A DNA stretch of 64,000 bases from Pseudomonas frederiksbergensis (GTDB taxonomy: Bacteria > Pseudomonadota > Gammaproteobacteria > Pseudomonadales > Pseudomonadaceae): positions 62,001-126,000 of the forward strand of contig NZ_MOBR01000043.1 in NCBI RefSeq assembly GCF_003732705.1. The letters run 5' to 3'. Both the position numbers and the translations under genes were made by a program. The notes under the pieces are model-generated. The model was given only the letters and a program-made list of their open reading frames with translations, had not been told where the DNA came from and did no database searches. Within the stretch, counting starts at the first letter, position 1. Every line of letters begins with the position of its first letter. Below are positions 16,539 through 25,369 of the stretch, one piece after another.

Positions 16539-17582
16539 TTAGGACAATTGACCCGCGTACTGCTCGAGCAAGCTCCAGGCTTCGGTGCCGTACTTTTCTT
16601 TCCATTGGGTGTAGAAGCCTTTCGATTGCAGGTCGGTCCTGAACAATGAACGGTCGACTTTGTTGAAGGTGATGCCGTGGGCGGTCAGGGACGGTTCCAG
16701 GCTGGTGTTGAGGTCGATGACTTGTTGGCGCTGGATCATCGCGGCGGCGTTGATCTGCCGGGAGACGATTTCCTGCACATCGGCGGGCAGCTTGGGGAAG
16801 GTCTTGCCCGAGGCGACGATCCAGAAACCGCCCCAGATGTGGTCGGTCATCGAGCAGTATTTCTGCACTTCATAGAAGCGCGCGGACTCGACCACCACCA
16901 GCGGGTTTTCCTGGCCGTCGACCACTTTGGTCTGTAGCGCCGAATAGGTTTCGTTGATGCTGATGCCGGTCGGTGAGGCGCCCAAGGCGCTGAACATCGA
17001 GGTCCACAACGGGCTGACCAGCACCCGCAGTTTGAACCCGGCGAGGTCTTGGGGCGTATTGATTGGTCGGGTCGAACTGGTGATCTGGCGGAAGCCGTTG
17101 TTCCAGACTTTTTCCATCGGGATCAGGCCGACCTTCTCGGTCTTGGCCCGCACGTACTCGCCGAGCTTGCCGTCCAGCGCGGCCCAGACACTGTCGTAGT
17201 CCTTGAACGCGAACGGCATGCTTTCGATGGACATGGCCGGCACCAGGGTCGAGAGAATCGCACCGGGCAATGGAATGAAATCGATGGCCCCGGCGCGCAC
17301 CTGGGACAGCATGTCGGTGTCGCCGCCCATGGCGCCGTTGGCGTACACCTGCAGGTCCACGGCGCCATTGGTTTCAGCCTTGATCGCTTCGGACGCGGCC
17401 TTCATCTGTTTGTTCAGCGGATGGGTGTCGGGCAGGCTGCTGGTGTAGCGCAACACAATCGGTTTGGTCGCGGCGAAGACGCTGGACGGCAGCAGGTTGG
17501 CGGCGAAGGCGCCACCGACGGTGACGCCGGCAGATACCAGGAATGATCGGCGGCTGACAGTCTCGGTCAAGATACGGCTCAT
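16539..17582 (-). CDS. TRAP transporter periplasmic substrate-binding protein (DctP family)
   Basis: A 347-residue solute receptor. It starts at ATG 17582 and carries a Tat-like signal (SRRSFL at residues 10-15, then a hydrophobic stretch, cleavage near VFA-A). The mature protein shows the DctP hallmarks VYANGAMGGDTDMLSQVRAG, GFKLRVL with the Arg that clamps the ligand carboxylate, and YSALQTKVVDGQENP. It therefore binds an organic acid, which cannot be specified. It is the first gene of the transport segment of locus A and is separated from the CoA-transferase gene by a REPIN. Confidence 0.92.
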   Translation of the reverse strand: MSRILTETVSRRSFLVSAGVTVGGAFAANLLPSSVFAATKPIVLRYTSSLPDTHPLNKQMKAASEAIKAETNGAVDLQVYANGAMGGDTDMLSQVRAGAIDFIPLPGAILSTLVPAMSIESMPFAFKDYDSVWAALDGKLGEYVRAKTEKVGLIPMEKVWNNGFRQITSSTRPINTPQDLAGFKLRVLVSPLWTSMFSALGASPTGISINETYSALQTKVVDGQENPLVVVESARFYEVQKYCSMTDHIWGGFWIVASGKTFPKLPADVQEIVSRQINAAAMIQRQQVIDLNTSLEPSLTAHGITFNKVDRSLFRTDLQSKGFYTQWKEKYGTEAWSLLEQYAGQLS

Positions 17583-17643
17583 GATGTTCACCTTATTGTT
17601 TTTGTAGTTGTTCAAAAATCAGCGGATCAGTTAAGCGACACTG

Positions 17644-17758
17644 CCCCTTGTGGGAGCGAGCTTGCTCGCGATGGCGGCGTATCAGTCGATACTTATGTCG
17701 CCTGACACGGCCTCATCGCGAGCAAGCTCGCTCCCACAGAGGGTTCCCACAAGGGGAT
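17644..17758. repeat. REPIN with an extended right end
   Basis: Left half TTGTGGGAGCGAGCTTGC, right half GCAAGCTCGCTCCCACAGAG, then a second end GTTCCCACAAGGGG that completes the match to the outer left flank. It separates the TRAP genes from the CoA-transferase gene inside locus A. Confidence 0.9.
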
Positions 17759-17763
17759 TGGTG

Positions 17764-18969
17764 TCAGGCCAGGGCCACCACGGCTTTGGTTTTGATCAGC
17801 TCGTCGATTTCATCGTCCGCATAACCGCTTTCCTTCAGCACTTCGCGGGTGTGCTCGCCAAGCAACGGCGCATGACGGCTGGTCGGCGGCGCGGCGTTGT
17901 CCATGTCGGAGAAGTGAATCGGCAAACCCATGCCGCGCACTCGGCCTTCGGTGGGGTGTTCGGTTTCGACGACCATGCCCCGTGCGACGGTTTGTGGATG
18001 GGCCAACGCGGCGGCGATGTCCAACACAGGCCCGGCAGGCAGGCCGAGGCTGTCGAACAACACCATCCATTCATCCGTGGTGCGCGCCACCAGCACTTCG
18101 TTGAGGATGTCCACCAGAGCCAGGCGATGCTCCATGCGCAGGGCGTTGCTGGCGAAACGTGGGTCGGCTTTGAGTTGCGGCACGGCCAGGGCTTCGACCA
18201 AGCGTTCGTAGTTGGCCTGGTTGGCGGCGCCGATGTTGATCCAGCCATCGGCGGTGCGGAATACCTGGTACGGCGCGCTGGTGGAGTTGGCCGAACCCAT
18301 TTTCGGCAGGATGGTGCCGTCGGCGAAATACGCCGCCGCTGGCCAGTACATCTGTTGCAGGCCGGCTTCGAACAGCGAGGTGTCGACCATTTGCCCCAGG
18401 CCGGTTTTCTGTTTGGCGGCGTAGGCGGCGCAGATGCCGAGGGCGGCGAGAATCCCGGAGTTGATGTCGGCCACCGGCGAGCCGGCCTTGACCGGTTCAC
18501 GCCCGGCTTCACCGGTCATGCTCATCATGCCGCTCATGCCTTGGGCGATCAGGTCGAAACCACCTTTCTCGCCAAACGGCCCGCTGCGCCCGTAGCCGGA
18601 AATCGCGCAGTAGATCAGCCCTGGATTGATGACTTTCAGCGCTTCGTAGCCCAGGCCGAATTTTTCCATGGTGCCGGCGCGGTAGTTTTCCGTGACCACA
18701 TCGGCGTCCAGCAACAGCCGGCGCAACACATCGCGACCGCCATCGGTTTTCAGGTTCAGGCCAATGCCGCGCTTGTTGCGGTTGACCACCATGAACGAGG
18801 CGGATTCGCCGCTGGCCATGATCGGCGAGAAGCGCCGCGAATCATCACCGTCCGGGACTTTCTCGACCTTCACCACGTCCGCGCCCATGTCGGCCAGCAT
18901 CATTCCGCACACCGGCCCGGACATGATGTGAGCCAGTTCTACAACGCGCATGCCTGTCAGCGGTCCCAT
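17764..18969 (-). CDS. Class III CoA-transferase (CaiB/BaiF family)
   Basis: A 401-residue family III CoA-transferase. The N-terminal signature MRVVELAHIMSGPVCGMMLADMGADVVKVE is present, and the catalytic Asp is D168 in GSPVADINSG, at the same place as Asp169 of formyl-CoA transferase. The enzyme moves CoA from a donor acyl-CoA to a free carboxylate, so it probably activates the imported acid of locus A. The stop of the upstream crotonase gene is 1 base from its start, so the two are cotranscribed and probably act in sequence. Confidence 0.92.
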   Translation of the reverse strand: MGPLTGMRVVELAHIMSGPVCGMMLADMGADVVKVEKVPDGDDSRRFSPIMASGESASFMVVNRNKRGIGLNLKTDGGRDVLRRLLLDADVVTENYRAGTMEKFGLGYEALKVINPGLIYCAISGYGRSGPFGEKGGFDLIAQGMSGMMSMTGEAGREPVKAGSPVADINSGILAALGICAAYAAKQKTGLGQMVDTSLFEAGLQQMYWPAAAYFADGTILPKMGSANSTSAPYQVFRTADGWINIGAANQANYERLVEALAVPQLKADPRFASNALRMEHRLALVDILNEVLVARTTDEWMVLFDSLGLPAGPVLDIAAALAHPQTVARGMVVETEHPTEGRVRGMGLPIHFSDMDNAAPPTSRHAPLLGEHTREVLKESGYADDEIDELIKTKAVVALA

Positions 18970-18970
18970 G

Positions 18971-19750
18971 TTATTTGCCCTCGAATTGTGGTTTGGCTTT
19001 GGCGATGAACGCGTTCAGGCCGATCTGGAAATCTGCGGTGTCGTAGCAGGAATAACTCGCGTCGATCTGCGCGGCGGTGGGTGCCACGCCGGCTTCCAAT
19101 TGCAGCGCAGCCTGGCGATGCCAGCGGGCGACCAGCGGTGCGCCTTGGGTGATGCGTTTGGCGGTGGCGAGGGTTTCGGATTCGACCTCGGCATCCGGCA
19201 CGACGCGGGTCACGAGGTTTTTCACATAGGCGTCGTTGGCGTCGAGAATGCGGCCTTCCAGCAGAATTTCCAGGGTTGTCGAGCGGCCGGCCAGCGCTAC
19301 GAGACCGGCCATTTCGTCATAGGACATGACCAGCCCCAGTTTGCCCACCGGCGCACCGAAACGGCTGGAGGTGCCGCAGATGCGCAGGTCGCACAACGCG
19401 GCGATTTCCAGGCCGCCGCCCACGCACACGCCGTGGATCATGGCGATCACTGGGTGCGGGCATTCCACGATAGCGCGCATGGCCGCCGAAGTGACCTCGG
19501 CATACTCACGGGCCTGCGCCCGGTTGGCGCGCACGGTGGGGAATTCACTGACGTCAGCGCCGGCGGCAAAGGCCTGTTCACCGGCACCGCGCAATACCAC
19601 GCAGCGCACGGAGGTGTCGGCTGACAGTTCGGTCATGACATCACCCAGGTCCAGCCACATGGACAAGGTCAGGGCATTCATTTTCCCTGGGTGGCTGAGG
19701 GTGACGATGGCAATGGACGCTTGCCGTTCGATAAGGACGGTGGGCTTCAT
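18971..19750 (-). CDS. Enoyl-CoA hydratase/isomerase family protein
   Basis: A 259-residue crotonase-fold protein. Oxyanion-hole segments are AFAAGADVSEF (about residues 60-70) and HGVCVGGGLEIAALCD. Glu115 matches one of the two catalytic glutamates of rat crotonase, but the position of the second (FGAPVGKLGL, V135) is Val. Family members lacking one Glu often catalyse isomerisation, hydrolysis or C-C bond reactions instead of simple hydration, so the reaction is uncertain. Its tight linkage to the CoA-transferase says that its substrate is the CoA ester made there. Confidence 0.85.
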   Translation of the reverse strand: MKPTVLIERQASIAIVTLSHPGKMNALTLSMWLDLGDVMTELSADTSVRCVVLRGAGEQAFAAGADVSEFPTVRANRAQAREYAEVTSAAMRAIVECPHPVIAMIHGVCVGGGLEIAALCDLRICGTSSRFGAPVGKLGLVMSYDEMAGLVALAGRSTTLEILLEGRILDANDAYVKNLVTRVVPDAEVESETLATAKRITQGAPLVARWHRQAALQLEAGVAPTAAQIDASYSCYDTADFQIGLNAFIAKAKPQFEGK

Positions 19751-19833
19751 GATTGTTCCGCTGGCGTCGATGCTCGGGGGTGAGGTCGACGACGCGGTTG
19801 CCTCCTGATTTATTGTTGTTGGATAGCGGCTGC

Positions 19834-20973
19834 TTACAGCGATTGTTCGAGCATCGACAGGTAGTCTGCGGACGATGCTTCGCGAGGGTTGGTCTTGTGG
19901 CTGTGATCGTGCAACGCACCTTCGACGATGCCGGCGAACAGGCTCTTATCGACCCCGATCTCGCTCAGACGGGTTGGCAGGCCGAGGCGGCGGGTCATGT
20001 CTTCGATGGCTGCGCCGATACTCGCGTCGGCTCCAAGGCCCATGGCGTGGCGCAGGCGTTCGAGCTTGCGCTCGTCACGCACGGTGGGGGCGTTGGCGTT
20101 GAAGTCGACGACGGCGGGCAGAAAGATCGCGTTCAACGTGCCGTGGTGCAGCTTCGGATTGATCCCGCCCAAGGCGTGGGACAGGCTGTGTACGCAGCCC
20201 AGGCCTTTCTGGAATGCGAGGGCGCCTTGCATCGACGCGCTCATCATGTTCATTCGCGCTTCGCGATCACCCGGCTCGGAGGTCGCACGTTCGATGTGTT
20301 CCCAGGCACGCCACAAGCCATCGAGGGCAATGCCATCGGCGGCGGGGTTGAAGGCCGGGGCCATGAAGGTTTCGATGCAATGGGCGATTGCGTCCATGCC
20401 GGTGGCGGCGGTGAGCATCGGTGGCAGGCCGAGGGTCAGTTCCGGGTCGCAGATCGCCACGCGGGGCACCACGTACGGCGAGATGACGCCGACTTTGCGG
20501 CCATCATCAAGGATCAGAATGGCGCCACGGCCGACTTCGCTGCCGGTGCCGGCGGTGGTCGGAATGGCGATCAGCGGCGCGGTGGCCGAGGTGATGCGAT
20601 CCAGTCCGCCCTCGATCACCGCGAAGCTTTGCAGCGGGCCGTCGTGGGTGGCGCAGACCGCCACGCCTTTGGCCAGATCGATGGAAGAACCGCCGCCGAC
20701 CGCGATGATCCCGTTGCACTCGCCGAGGCGATATTTCGCGACGGCTTCGCGTACGGCGTGTTCGTTGGGATTGGGCGGGGTGGCGTCGAAAATCGTCGGC
20801 GTCAGACTGCCACCCAGGGCGGCGATAACCTTGTCGACGATGCCGGCATTGCGTACGCCAATGTCAGTGACAATCAGTGGCCGGGTGATGCCGGCGCGCT
20901 CGGCTTCGGCGGCCAAATGCTCCAGGCTGTCGTAGCCGAACTGGATTTTGGTGACGTAATTGATGAGGGACAT
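19834..20973 (-). CDS. Iron-containing alcohol dehydrogenase
   Basis: A 379-residue group III (iron-activated) dehydrogenase. Cofactor motif GGGSSIDLAKG at about residues 93-103, PTTAGTGSEV at about 137, and the metal ligands in GMDAIAHCIETF and, further on, the His residues of VHSLSHALGG and LHHGT. It oxidises an alcohol or reduces an aldehyde with NAD(P). It is the first gene of the minus-strand locus A, divergent from the LysR gene at 21149 with a 175-base regulatory region. A paralogous enzyme lies in locus B at 42792-43958. Confidence 0.9.
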   Translation of the reverse strand: MSLINYVTKIQFGYDSLEHLAAEAERAGITRPLIVTDIGVRNAGIVDKVIAALGGSLTPTIFDATPPNPNEHAVREAVAKYRLGECNGIIAVGGGSSIDLAKGVAVCATHDGPLQSFAVIEGGLDRITSATAPLIAIPTTAGTGSEVGRGAILILDDGRKVGVISPYVVPRVAICDPELTLGLPPMLTAATGMDAIAHCIETFMAPAFNPAADGIALDGLWRAWEHIERATSEPGDREARMNMMSASMQGALAFQKGLGCVHSLSHALGGINPKLHHGTLNAIFLPAVVDFNANAPTVRDERKLERLRHAMGLGADASIGAAIEDMTRRLGLPTRLSEIGVDKSLFAGIVEGALHDHSHKTNPREASSADYLSMLEQSL

Positions 20974-20994
20974 GATTCACCACAAGTTATACAG

Positions 20995-21013
20995 GATTGT
21001 TATTGTTGCAATC
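20995..21013. promoter_or_regulatory. Candidate LysR operator dyad in the locus A divergent promoter
   Basis: GATTG-N9-CAATC lies 22 bases before the start of the iron alcohol dehydrogenase and in the intergenic region shared with the LysR gene. The dyad fits the loose T-N11-A LysR-box form, but short dyads arise by chance. Confidence 0.3.
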
Positions 21014-21148
21014 GGTTCGGGGCAGGAGGGCTGTCGCTCTCTGGTCAAACCCATTGCATTGCCTGGTTGTGGGGTGGACTATAGGGCCGTCGCGGCGAGC
21101 CCCGATACTGACAACTTTCGATACCTCTATAACTTTTAGTTAACCCTG

Positions 21149-22072
21149 ATGACGCCCTCACTGAACTCGATCATGTCCCGCCTGCACATCAAACAGCTGC
21201 GTTTGCTGATTGCGCTGGATGAGCACGGCTCCTTGCTGGGCGCGGCCAAACAGGTCGCGCTGACCCAACCCGGTGCCAGCAAAGCACTGCAGGAAATTGA
21301 AACCACGTTCGGCACTTCGCTGTTCACCCGCACTAACCGCGGGCTTGAACCGAACGATGCCGGACGCTCGGTGATTCGCTACGCGCGGTTGATCCAGACC
21401 GACCTCGCGCACCTGCGCGAAGAGATCATCGGCATCATGAGCGGCGAGGGCGGCCGGGTGTCGGTCGGCACCATCATGGGCGCCGTGCCGTTGCTGACTA
21501 CCGCGATCAGCCGGGTGATTGCCGACAACCCCAAGCTGTCCATCGAGATCGTCGAAGACACCAGCGCCGCGTTGCTCAGCCAACTCGACGCGGGTCGCCT
21601 GGACCTGGCGATCTGTCGCACCACCATCAGCACCACCCCCTATTTGTATGAGAGCTCGACCTTTGTCGAAGAAACCCTGGCGGTGATCGCCAGCACCCAA
21701 CATCCATTCGCCTACGCCCGGCAACTGTCGCTCAAGGACCTGGTGGATTACCGCTGGATCGTCTATCGCGCCAACATGCCCATGCGTTTGTTACTGGAGC
21801 GGGAATTCCACGAGGCCGACCTGCGTTTTCCGGTGCATCTGCTGGAAACCACCTCGGCCTTCGCTACGTTGTCGTTGCTCCAGGAAAACCCGACCCTCGT
21901 CGCGCTGGTGTCCACCGACGTGGCGAAGTTCTGCTCCGGCTACGGCTTTACCACCACGCTGCCGCTGCCGATCAAGTCGCGCAGCGAACCCTATGAGTTG
22001 GTATCGCGCAAAAACGTGCCCGACTCGCCAGCGGCCCGGCTGTTACGCGAGGCGCTGTTGAACCCGAGTTGA
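21149..22072 (+). CDS. LysR family transcriptional regulator (GbpR-like), locus A
   Basis: A 307-residue LysR regulator. The N-terminal winged HTH is at about residues 10-70 (LRLLIALDEHGSLLGAAKQV, then QPGASKALQEIE). The effector domain begins about residue 100 with VSVGTIMGAVPLLT, as in GbpR-type regulators of sugar-related genes. ATG 21149 is chosen because the resulting N-terminus MTPSLNSIMSRL aligns with MVPSLASIASRL of the paralogous regulator at 40408. It is divergent from the iron alcohol dehydrogenase and is the likely regulator of locus A; the inducer is presumably the pathway substrate or an intermediate. Confidence 0.9.
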   Translation: MTPSLNSIMSRLHIKQLRLLIALDEHGSLLGAAKQVALTQPGASKALQEIETTFGTSLFTRTNRGLEPNDAGRSVIRYARLIQTDLAHLREEIIGIMSGEGGRVSVGTIMGAVPLLTTAISRVIADNPKLSIEIVEDTSAALLSQLDAGRLDLAICRTTISTTPYLYESSTFVEETLAVIASTQHPFAYARQLSLKDLVDYRWIVYRANMPMRLLLEREFHEADLRFPVHLLETTSAFATLSLLQENPTLVALVSTDVAKFCSGYGFTTTLPLPIKSRSEPYELVSRKNVPDSPAARLLREALLNPS

Positions 22073-22154
22073 GGCTGTCGGAATACTGACTGGCTTTGAA
22101 ACCGCGCATTCGTGCAATTGCGGCAAATCTGATTTGCGTCAGGCGCAATGTGAG

Positions 22155-22180
22155 AAGCGGATCTGTGTCGCGATCCGCTT
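22155..22180. terminator. Stem-loop between convergent LysR and RidA genes
   Basis: AAGCGGATC and GATCCGCTT form a perfect 9-bp stem with an 8-base loop between two convergent stops (22072 and 22192). No clear U tract follows on either strand, so efficiency is uncertain, but the position favours a bidirectional terminator. Confidence 0.5.
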
Positions 22181-22191
22181 AAAAGCTCTGT

Positions 22192-22542
22192 TCACGAGCG
22201 CGATGCGCACACGATGACTTCCACTAACAGTCGTGGGTCCGCCAGTTTCGCCTCGCCGCAGGCGCGTGCCGGGGCATGGCCCTTGGGGACCCAGGCGTCC
22301 CACACGGCGTTCATAGCGTCGAAATCCGCCATGTCGGCCAGCCAGATAGTCGTTTGCAGCATGTTTTCCCGGGCCGAACCGGCTTCCTTGAGCAAGGCAT
22401 CGACCCGCGCCAACGCATCGCGAGTCTGCTCGGCGACGCTGTGGTGCGGTTCGCCGACCTGACCGGCGAGGAACACGGTGTGGCCGTGGATAACGATCTG
22501 GCTCATGCGCGAGTTGGTGTGTTTGCGCTCGATGGTGGGCAT
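22192..22542 (-). CDS. RidA family protein (imine deaminase-like)
   Basis: A 116-residue YjgF/YER057c/UK114 protein. The Arg that holds the substrate carboxylate (R93 in APARACGEA) and the following Glu (E108 in LLVEVIV) are conserved, so deamination of 2-imino acids is plausible. ATG 22542 follows AGGAG; longer in-frame extension runs into the neighbouring flavoprotein gene. It lies 17 bases after an amino-acid-oxidising flavoprotein, whose product is an imino acid, so RidA would hydrolyse that reactive intermediate to the keto acid and ammonia. Confidence 0.88.
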   Translation of the reverse strand: MPTIERKHTNSRMSQIVIHGHTVFLAGQVGEPHHSVAEQTRDALARVDALLKEAGSARENMLQTTIWLADMADFDAMNAVWDAWVPKGHAPARACGEAKLADPRLLVEVIVCASRS

Positions 22543-22559
22543 CAATGGCTCTCCTGTGA

Positions 22560-23804
22560 TTAGAAACGTTGCACGGAAAATTGCTCGAGCCAGCCTGGGG
22601 CCTTGCCGGCGATGCAGTCCGCGACCAACTGGCCGGTCGCCCCGGCGAGGGTCAGTCCCAAGTGCTGGTGGCCGAAGGCGTAGATCAGTCGTGGTTCGTT
22701 CGGCGATGGGCCGATCACCGGCAACGAGTCGGGCAAGGACGGCCGGAAACCCAGCCATTTGCGCGCCACCGGTTCGGTCAAACCCATGACCCGACGCACG
22801 TGGCGCTCCAGATAATCAAAGCGTTTGGGATTCGCCGGGTCGTTGATCGAGCCGAGTTCCACCGTGCCCGCGACCCTCAGGCGACCGGCCATGGGCGTCA
22901 TGTAGAACGCGCTTTCCACCGGGCAGCAAGGGCGGTTGAGCAAGGTGTCTTGCAAGTCGAATTCGAGGTGATAGCCGCGCTCGGTATCCAGCGGAATGTG
23001 ATCGCCAACCTGACGCGCCAACCCCGCCGACCAGGCGCCGCCGCACAGCACCACGCGGTCGGCGCGGTAGACCTGGCCTTCGGCGCTGAGCAGGTGCAGA
23101 CCGTCGCTGTGCCTTTGCAGTCCGGTGATCGTCGCCTGATGCAACGCCCCTTCAGCCACCAGGGGTGCCGCCAGCGCTTCAATAAAGGCGCGCGGGTCAT
23201 CCATGTGCGAGGACTCGGGAAACAGAATCCCGGCCACCGCTTTGCCCGCCAGCGCCGGTTCCAGCTGTTCAATATCGGCAGCGTTCAGCACTTGTTGCGG
23301 GATGCTCAGGGAGCGGCGCAGTTCGATGGCGGCCTGGGCGCCTGCAAAACCCTGCTCGGTGCCGTAGGCATAGATGCAGCCGTTATGACGCAGATGCTGA
23401 TCGGCCTGGGGACAGTCAGCCAGCAAGGGCGCGTAACCGCTGTAGGTGTGTTGCAGTATTTTGCTCAGAGCCAAGGTGTTGGCTTCGCAGCGCGAGGCAC
23501 GACATTCATTGAGAAACCGCAGCAGCCAGGGCATCAACCGGGGCAGGCGTGCCCAGTTGATGACAAAAGGCGACTCCTTCGAAAACAGCAGCGACGGAAT
23601 CGCCTTCAACAATGAAGGCTGGGCGATCGGCATCACACCGTAGGGCGCCAGGGTGCCGGCATTGCCGTAAGACGCCCCGGCGGCAATCGCCTCGCGTTCC
23701 AGCAACAACACTTGGTAACCCTGGCGGCGCAGCCAGAGGGCAGTCGCCACCCCGACAACCCCGGCGCCGATAACGGCAATTTCGCAATGAACTGGCTGGG
23801 TCAT
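22560..23804 (-). CDS. FAD-dependent D-amino acid dehydrogenase-like oxidoreductase (DadA family)
   Basis: A 414-residue DAO-family flavoprotein. The FAD site VIGAGVVGVATALWLRRQG is at about residues 11-29, followed by LLEREAIAAGASYGNAG, the DadA signature around FAD. The C-terminal part has the GTVELGS and FGHQHLGLTLAGATGQLVAD blocks that close the FAD pocket. It probably oxidises a D-amino acid or a cyclic imino acid to an imine and feeds electrons to the respiratory chain. ATG 23804 is four bases after the stop of the MocR gene, so the order mocR-type regulator, dadA-type, ridA-type is one transcription unit. Confidence 0.9.
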   Translation of the reverse strand: MTQPVHCEIAVIGAGVVGVATALWLRRQGYQVLLLEREAIAAGASYGNAGTLAPYGVMPIAQPSLLKAIPSLLFSKESPFVINWARLPRLMPWLLRFLNECRASRCEANTLALSKILQHTYSGYAPLLADCPQADQHLRHNGCIYAYGTEQGFAGAQAAIELRRSLSIPQQVLNAADIEQLEPALAGKAVAGILFPESSHMDDPRAFIEALAAPLVAEGALHQATITGLQRHSDGLHLLSAEGQVYRADRVVLCGGAWSAGLARQVGDHIPLDTERGYHLEFDLQDTLLNRPCCPVESAFYMTPMAGRLRVAGTVELGSINDPANPKRFDYLERHVRRVMGLTEPVARKWLGFRPSLPDSLPVIGPSPNEPRLIYAFGHQHLGLTLAGATGQLVADCIAGKAPGWLEQFSVQRF

Positions 23805-23808
23805 ATCC

Positions 23809-25227
23809 TCAGATCCGGTTGTGCATATAGAGATGACCCTGGCGCGCCAATTGGCTGATGACGCCCAAGGCTTTGACCAACTGCTCCCGCGACAGGGCAG
23901 CCGAAATGTTGATGCGTACCGCTTGCGGTGACAGTTCCGGGCGCAAGGTAAAGGCCCCGCCAGCCAGCAGCACGACGCCGCGGTCCTGACACAGTCGCGC
24001 GAAACGCGAACCGGTCCACGGTTCCGGCAGCACCAGCCAGGCGTGGGTGCCGGTGGCGCTGTGCTGGAATCCCAGACCTTCAAGATGGGTGGCGAGCAAC
24101 GCCTGGCGGATGCGCAATTCTTCGCGCTGTTCCGAGACCAGTTGATCGGCATGCCCGTCCTCGATCAGCCGGGTGGCGATCAGTGCGGTCAGCGGCGAGG
24201 TGCTCCAGCAGTCGATGCGCTGCATGGCGGCGATGTCTTGGACCAACGGTTGGGGCGCCATGACAAAACCCATGCGCAGCCCCGGCGCGATGCACTTGGA
24301 CAGGGCCGAGATATAGATCGTCCGCTCCGGCATCAGCGAGGCGAAGGAGGGCGGCGATTGATCCAGCAGCGGCCGGTAAACGTCGTCTTCGATCACTAAC
24401 AGGTTGGTTTCGCGAATCACCGCTGCCAATGCTTCACGACGCTCGGCATCGAGGGTGATGGCGGTCGGGTTATGGATCGACGGCACCAGGAACAGCAACC
24501 GTGGCTGATGTTCGGCACAGGCCCGGCGCAACGCTTCGGGGGACATGCCACGGGCATCGGCGTCGACCCCGACCAGAATCAAACCCAGCGAACGGCACAA
24601 GGCGTTGATGCCTTGATAGGTCACGCTGTCGGCCAGCACGGTATCGCCGCTGTTGGTCAGGCTGCGCAACGTATTGGCGATGCCGTGTTGAGCACCTTCA
24701 ACGATCAGCATCTGGCTGGCATGAGCGTCGACGCCAGTGTGACGCAGCCATTGCGCGGCAGCTTCACGGGCCCACAGCGGGCCTTCGGACGGGTGATAGT
24801 CCTTCATGTCGCCAAAACGCGGATCACTGGACAGGCGTGGCAGCAGTTGCGCCAGCACCCGATTGAATCCGTCGGTGGCCGGGCGGTTGACGCTCAAGTC
24901 CACGGTGCCAGGGTCATTGCTCGGCGCCGACTGGAACTGTGCCGCTGGATGCCGAGGCTGGGCGACTTGCGTGCCGCGACCCGGACGACTTTCCACCAGG
25001 CCTTTTTGCTGCAACACCGCCATGGCCTTGGTCACCGTGGTGATGTTGACCCCCAATGCGCTGGCGAACTCGCGATGGGGCGGCAAACGCTCGCCCGGCT
25101 TGAGCTTGCCGTTGCCGATCGCTTCAGCCAGCGAGTCGGCCAATTGGGCGTAAAGGGTTTCTGCCTTGTCGCGCTGCAAAGCGGCACTGGCCTTGAGCTC
25201 GTCCAGCAATTGTTCGAATTGACTCAT
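23809..25227 (-). CDS. MocR-type regulator (GntR HTH fused to aminotransferase-like domain)
   Basis: A 472-residue fusion. Residues about 20-95 are a GntR winged helix (LKPGERLPPHREFASALGVN, then TVTKAMAVLQQKGLVESRPGRG). Residues about 110-470 are a fold-type I PLP aminotransferase-like domain with the Schiff-base Lys in SALSKCIAPGLR and the VIEDDVYRPL aspartate. MocR regulators sense amino acids or PLP adducts and often both repress themselves and activate a neighbour. Repeated TGCTTGTCATGC and TTTGTAT/ATACAAA elements in the divergent promoter toward the permease are good operator candidates. Confidence 0.9.
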   Translation of the reverse strand: MSQFEQLLDELKASAALQRDKAETLYAQLADSLAEAIGNGKLKPGERLPPHREFASALGVNITTVTKAMAVLQQKGLVESRPGRGTQVAQPRHPAAQFQSAPSNDPGTVDLSVNRPATDGFNRVLAQLLPRLSSDPRFGDMKDYHPSEGPLWAREAAAQWLRHTGVDAHASQMLIVEGAQHGIANTLRSLTNSGDTVLADSVTYQGINALCRSLGLILVGVDADARGMSPEALRRACAEHQPRLLFLVPSIHNPTAITLDAERREALAAVIRETNLLVIEDDVYRPLLDQSPPSFASLMPERTIYISALSKCIAPGLRMGFVMAPQPLVQDIAAMQRIDCWSTSPLTALIATRLIEDGHADQLVSEQREELRIRQALLATHLEGLGFQHSATGTHAWLVLPEPWTGSRFARLCQDRGVVLLAGGAFTLRPELSPQAVRINISAALSREQLVKALGVISQLARQGHLYMHNRI

Positions 25228-25240
25228 GGCGCTTTATCCC

Positions 25241-25369
25241 TGCTTGTCATGCTTGTAGCAAGACAATAAGCAAATTTGTATTGCTTTTTATCCGATACAA
25301 AGCCCATTGACAAGCTAAAAAACCGTGATTAGTGTGTGAGTTGTAATGCTTGTCATGCAACACAATAAG
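25241..25369. promoter_or_regulatory. Candidate MocR operator region
   Basis: The 339-base gap between the MocR gene (start 25227) and the permease (start 25567) holds no gene. It contains two identical 12-bp copies of TGCTTGTCATGC (25241-25252 and 25347-25358), each followed by ACAATAAG (25263-25270 and 25362-25369). Between them is the inverted pair TTTGTAT/ATACAAA (25275-25281 and 25295-25301). The remaining stretch up to 25566 shows nothing recognisable. Confidence 0.55.

Noticed and set aside
19753..21084. 443-codon open frame antisense to the iron alcohol dehydrogenase
   Set aside because: Shadow frame with no family motifs; the minus strand has a full dehydrogenase with cofactor and metal motifs.
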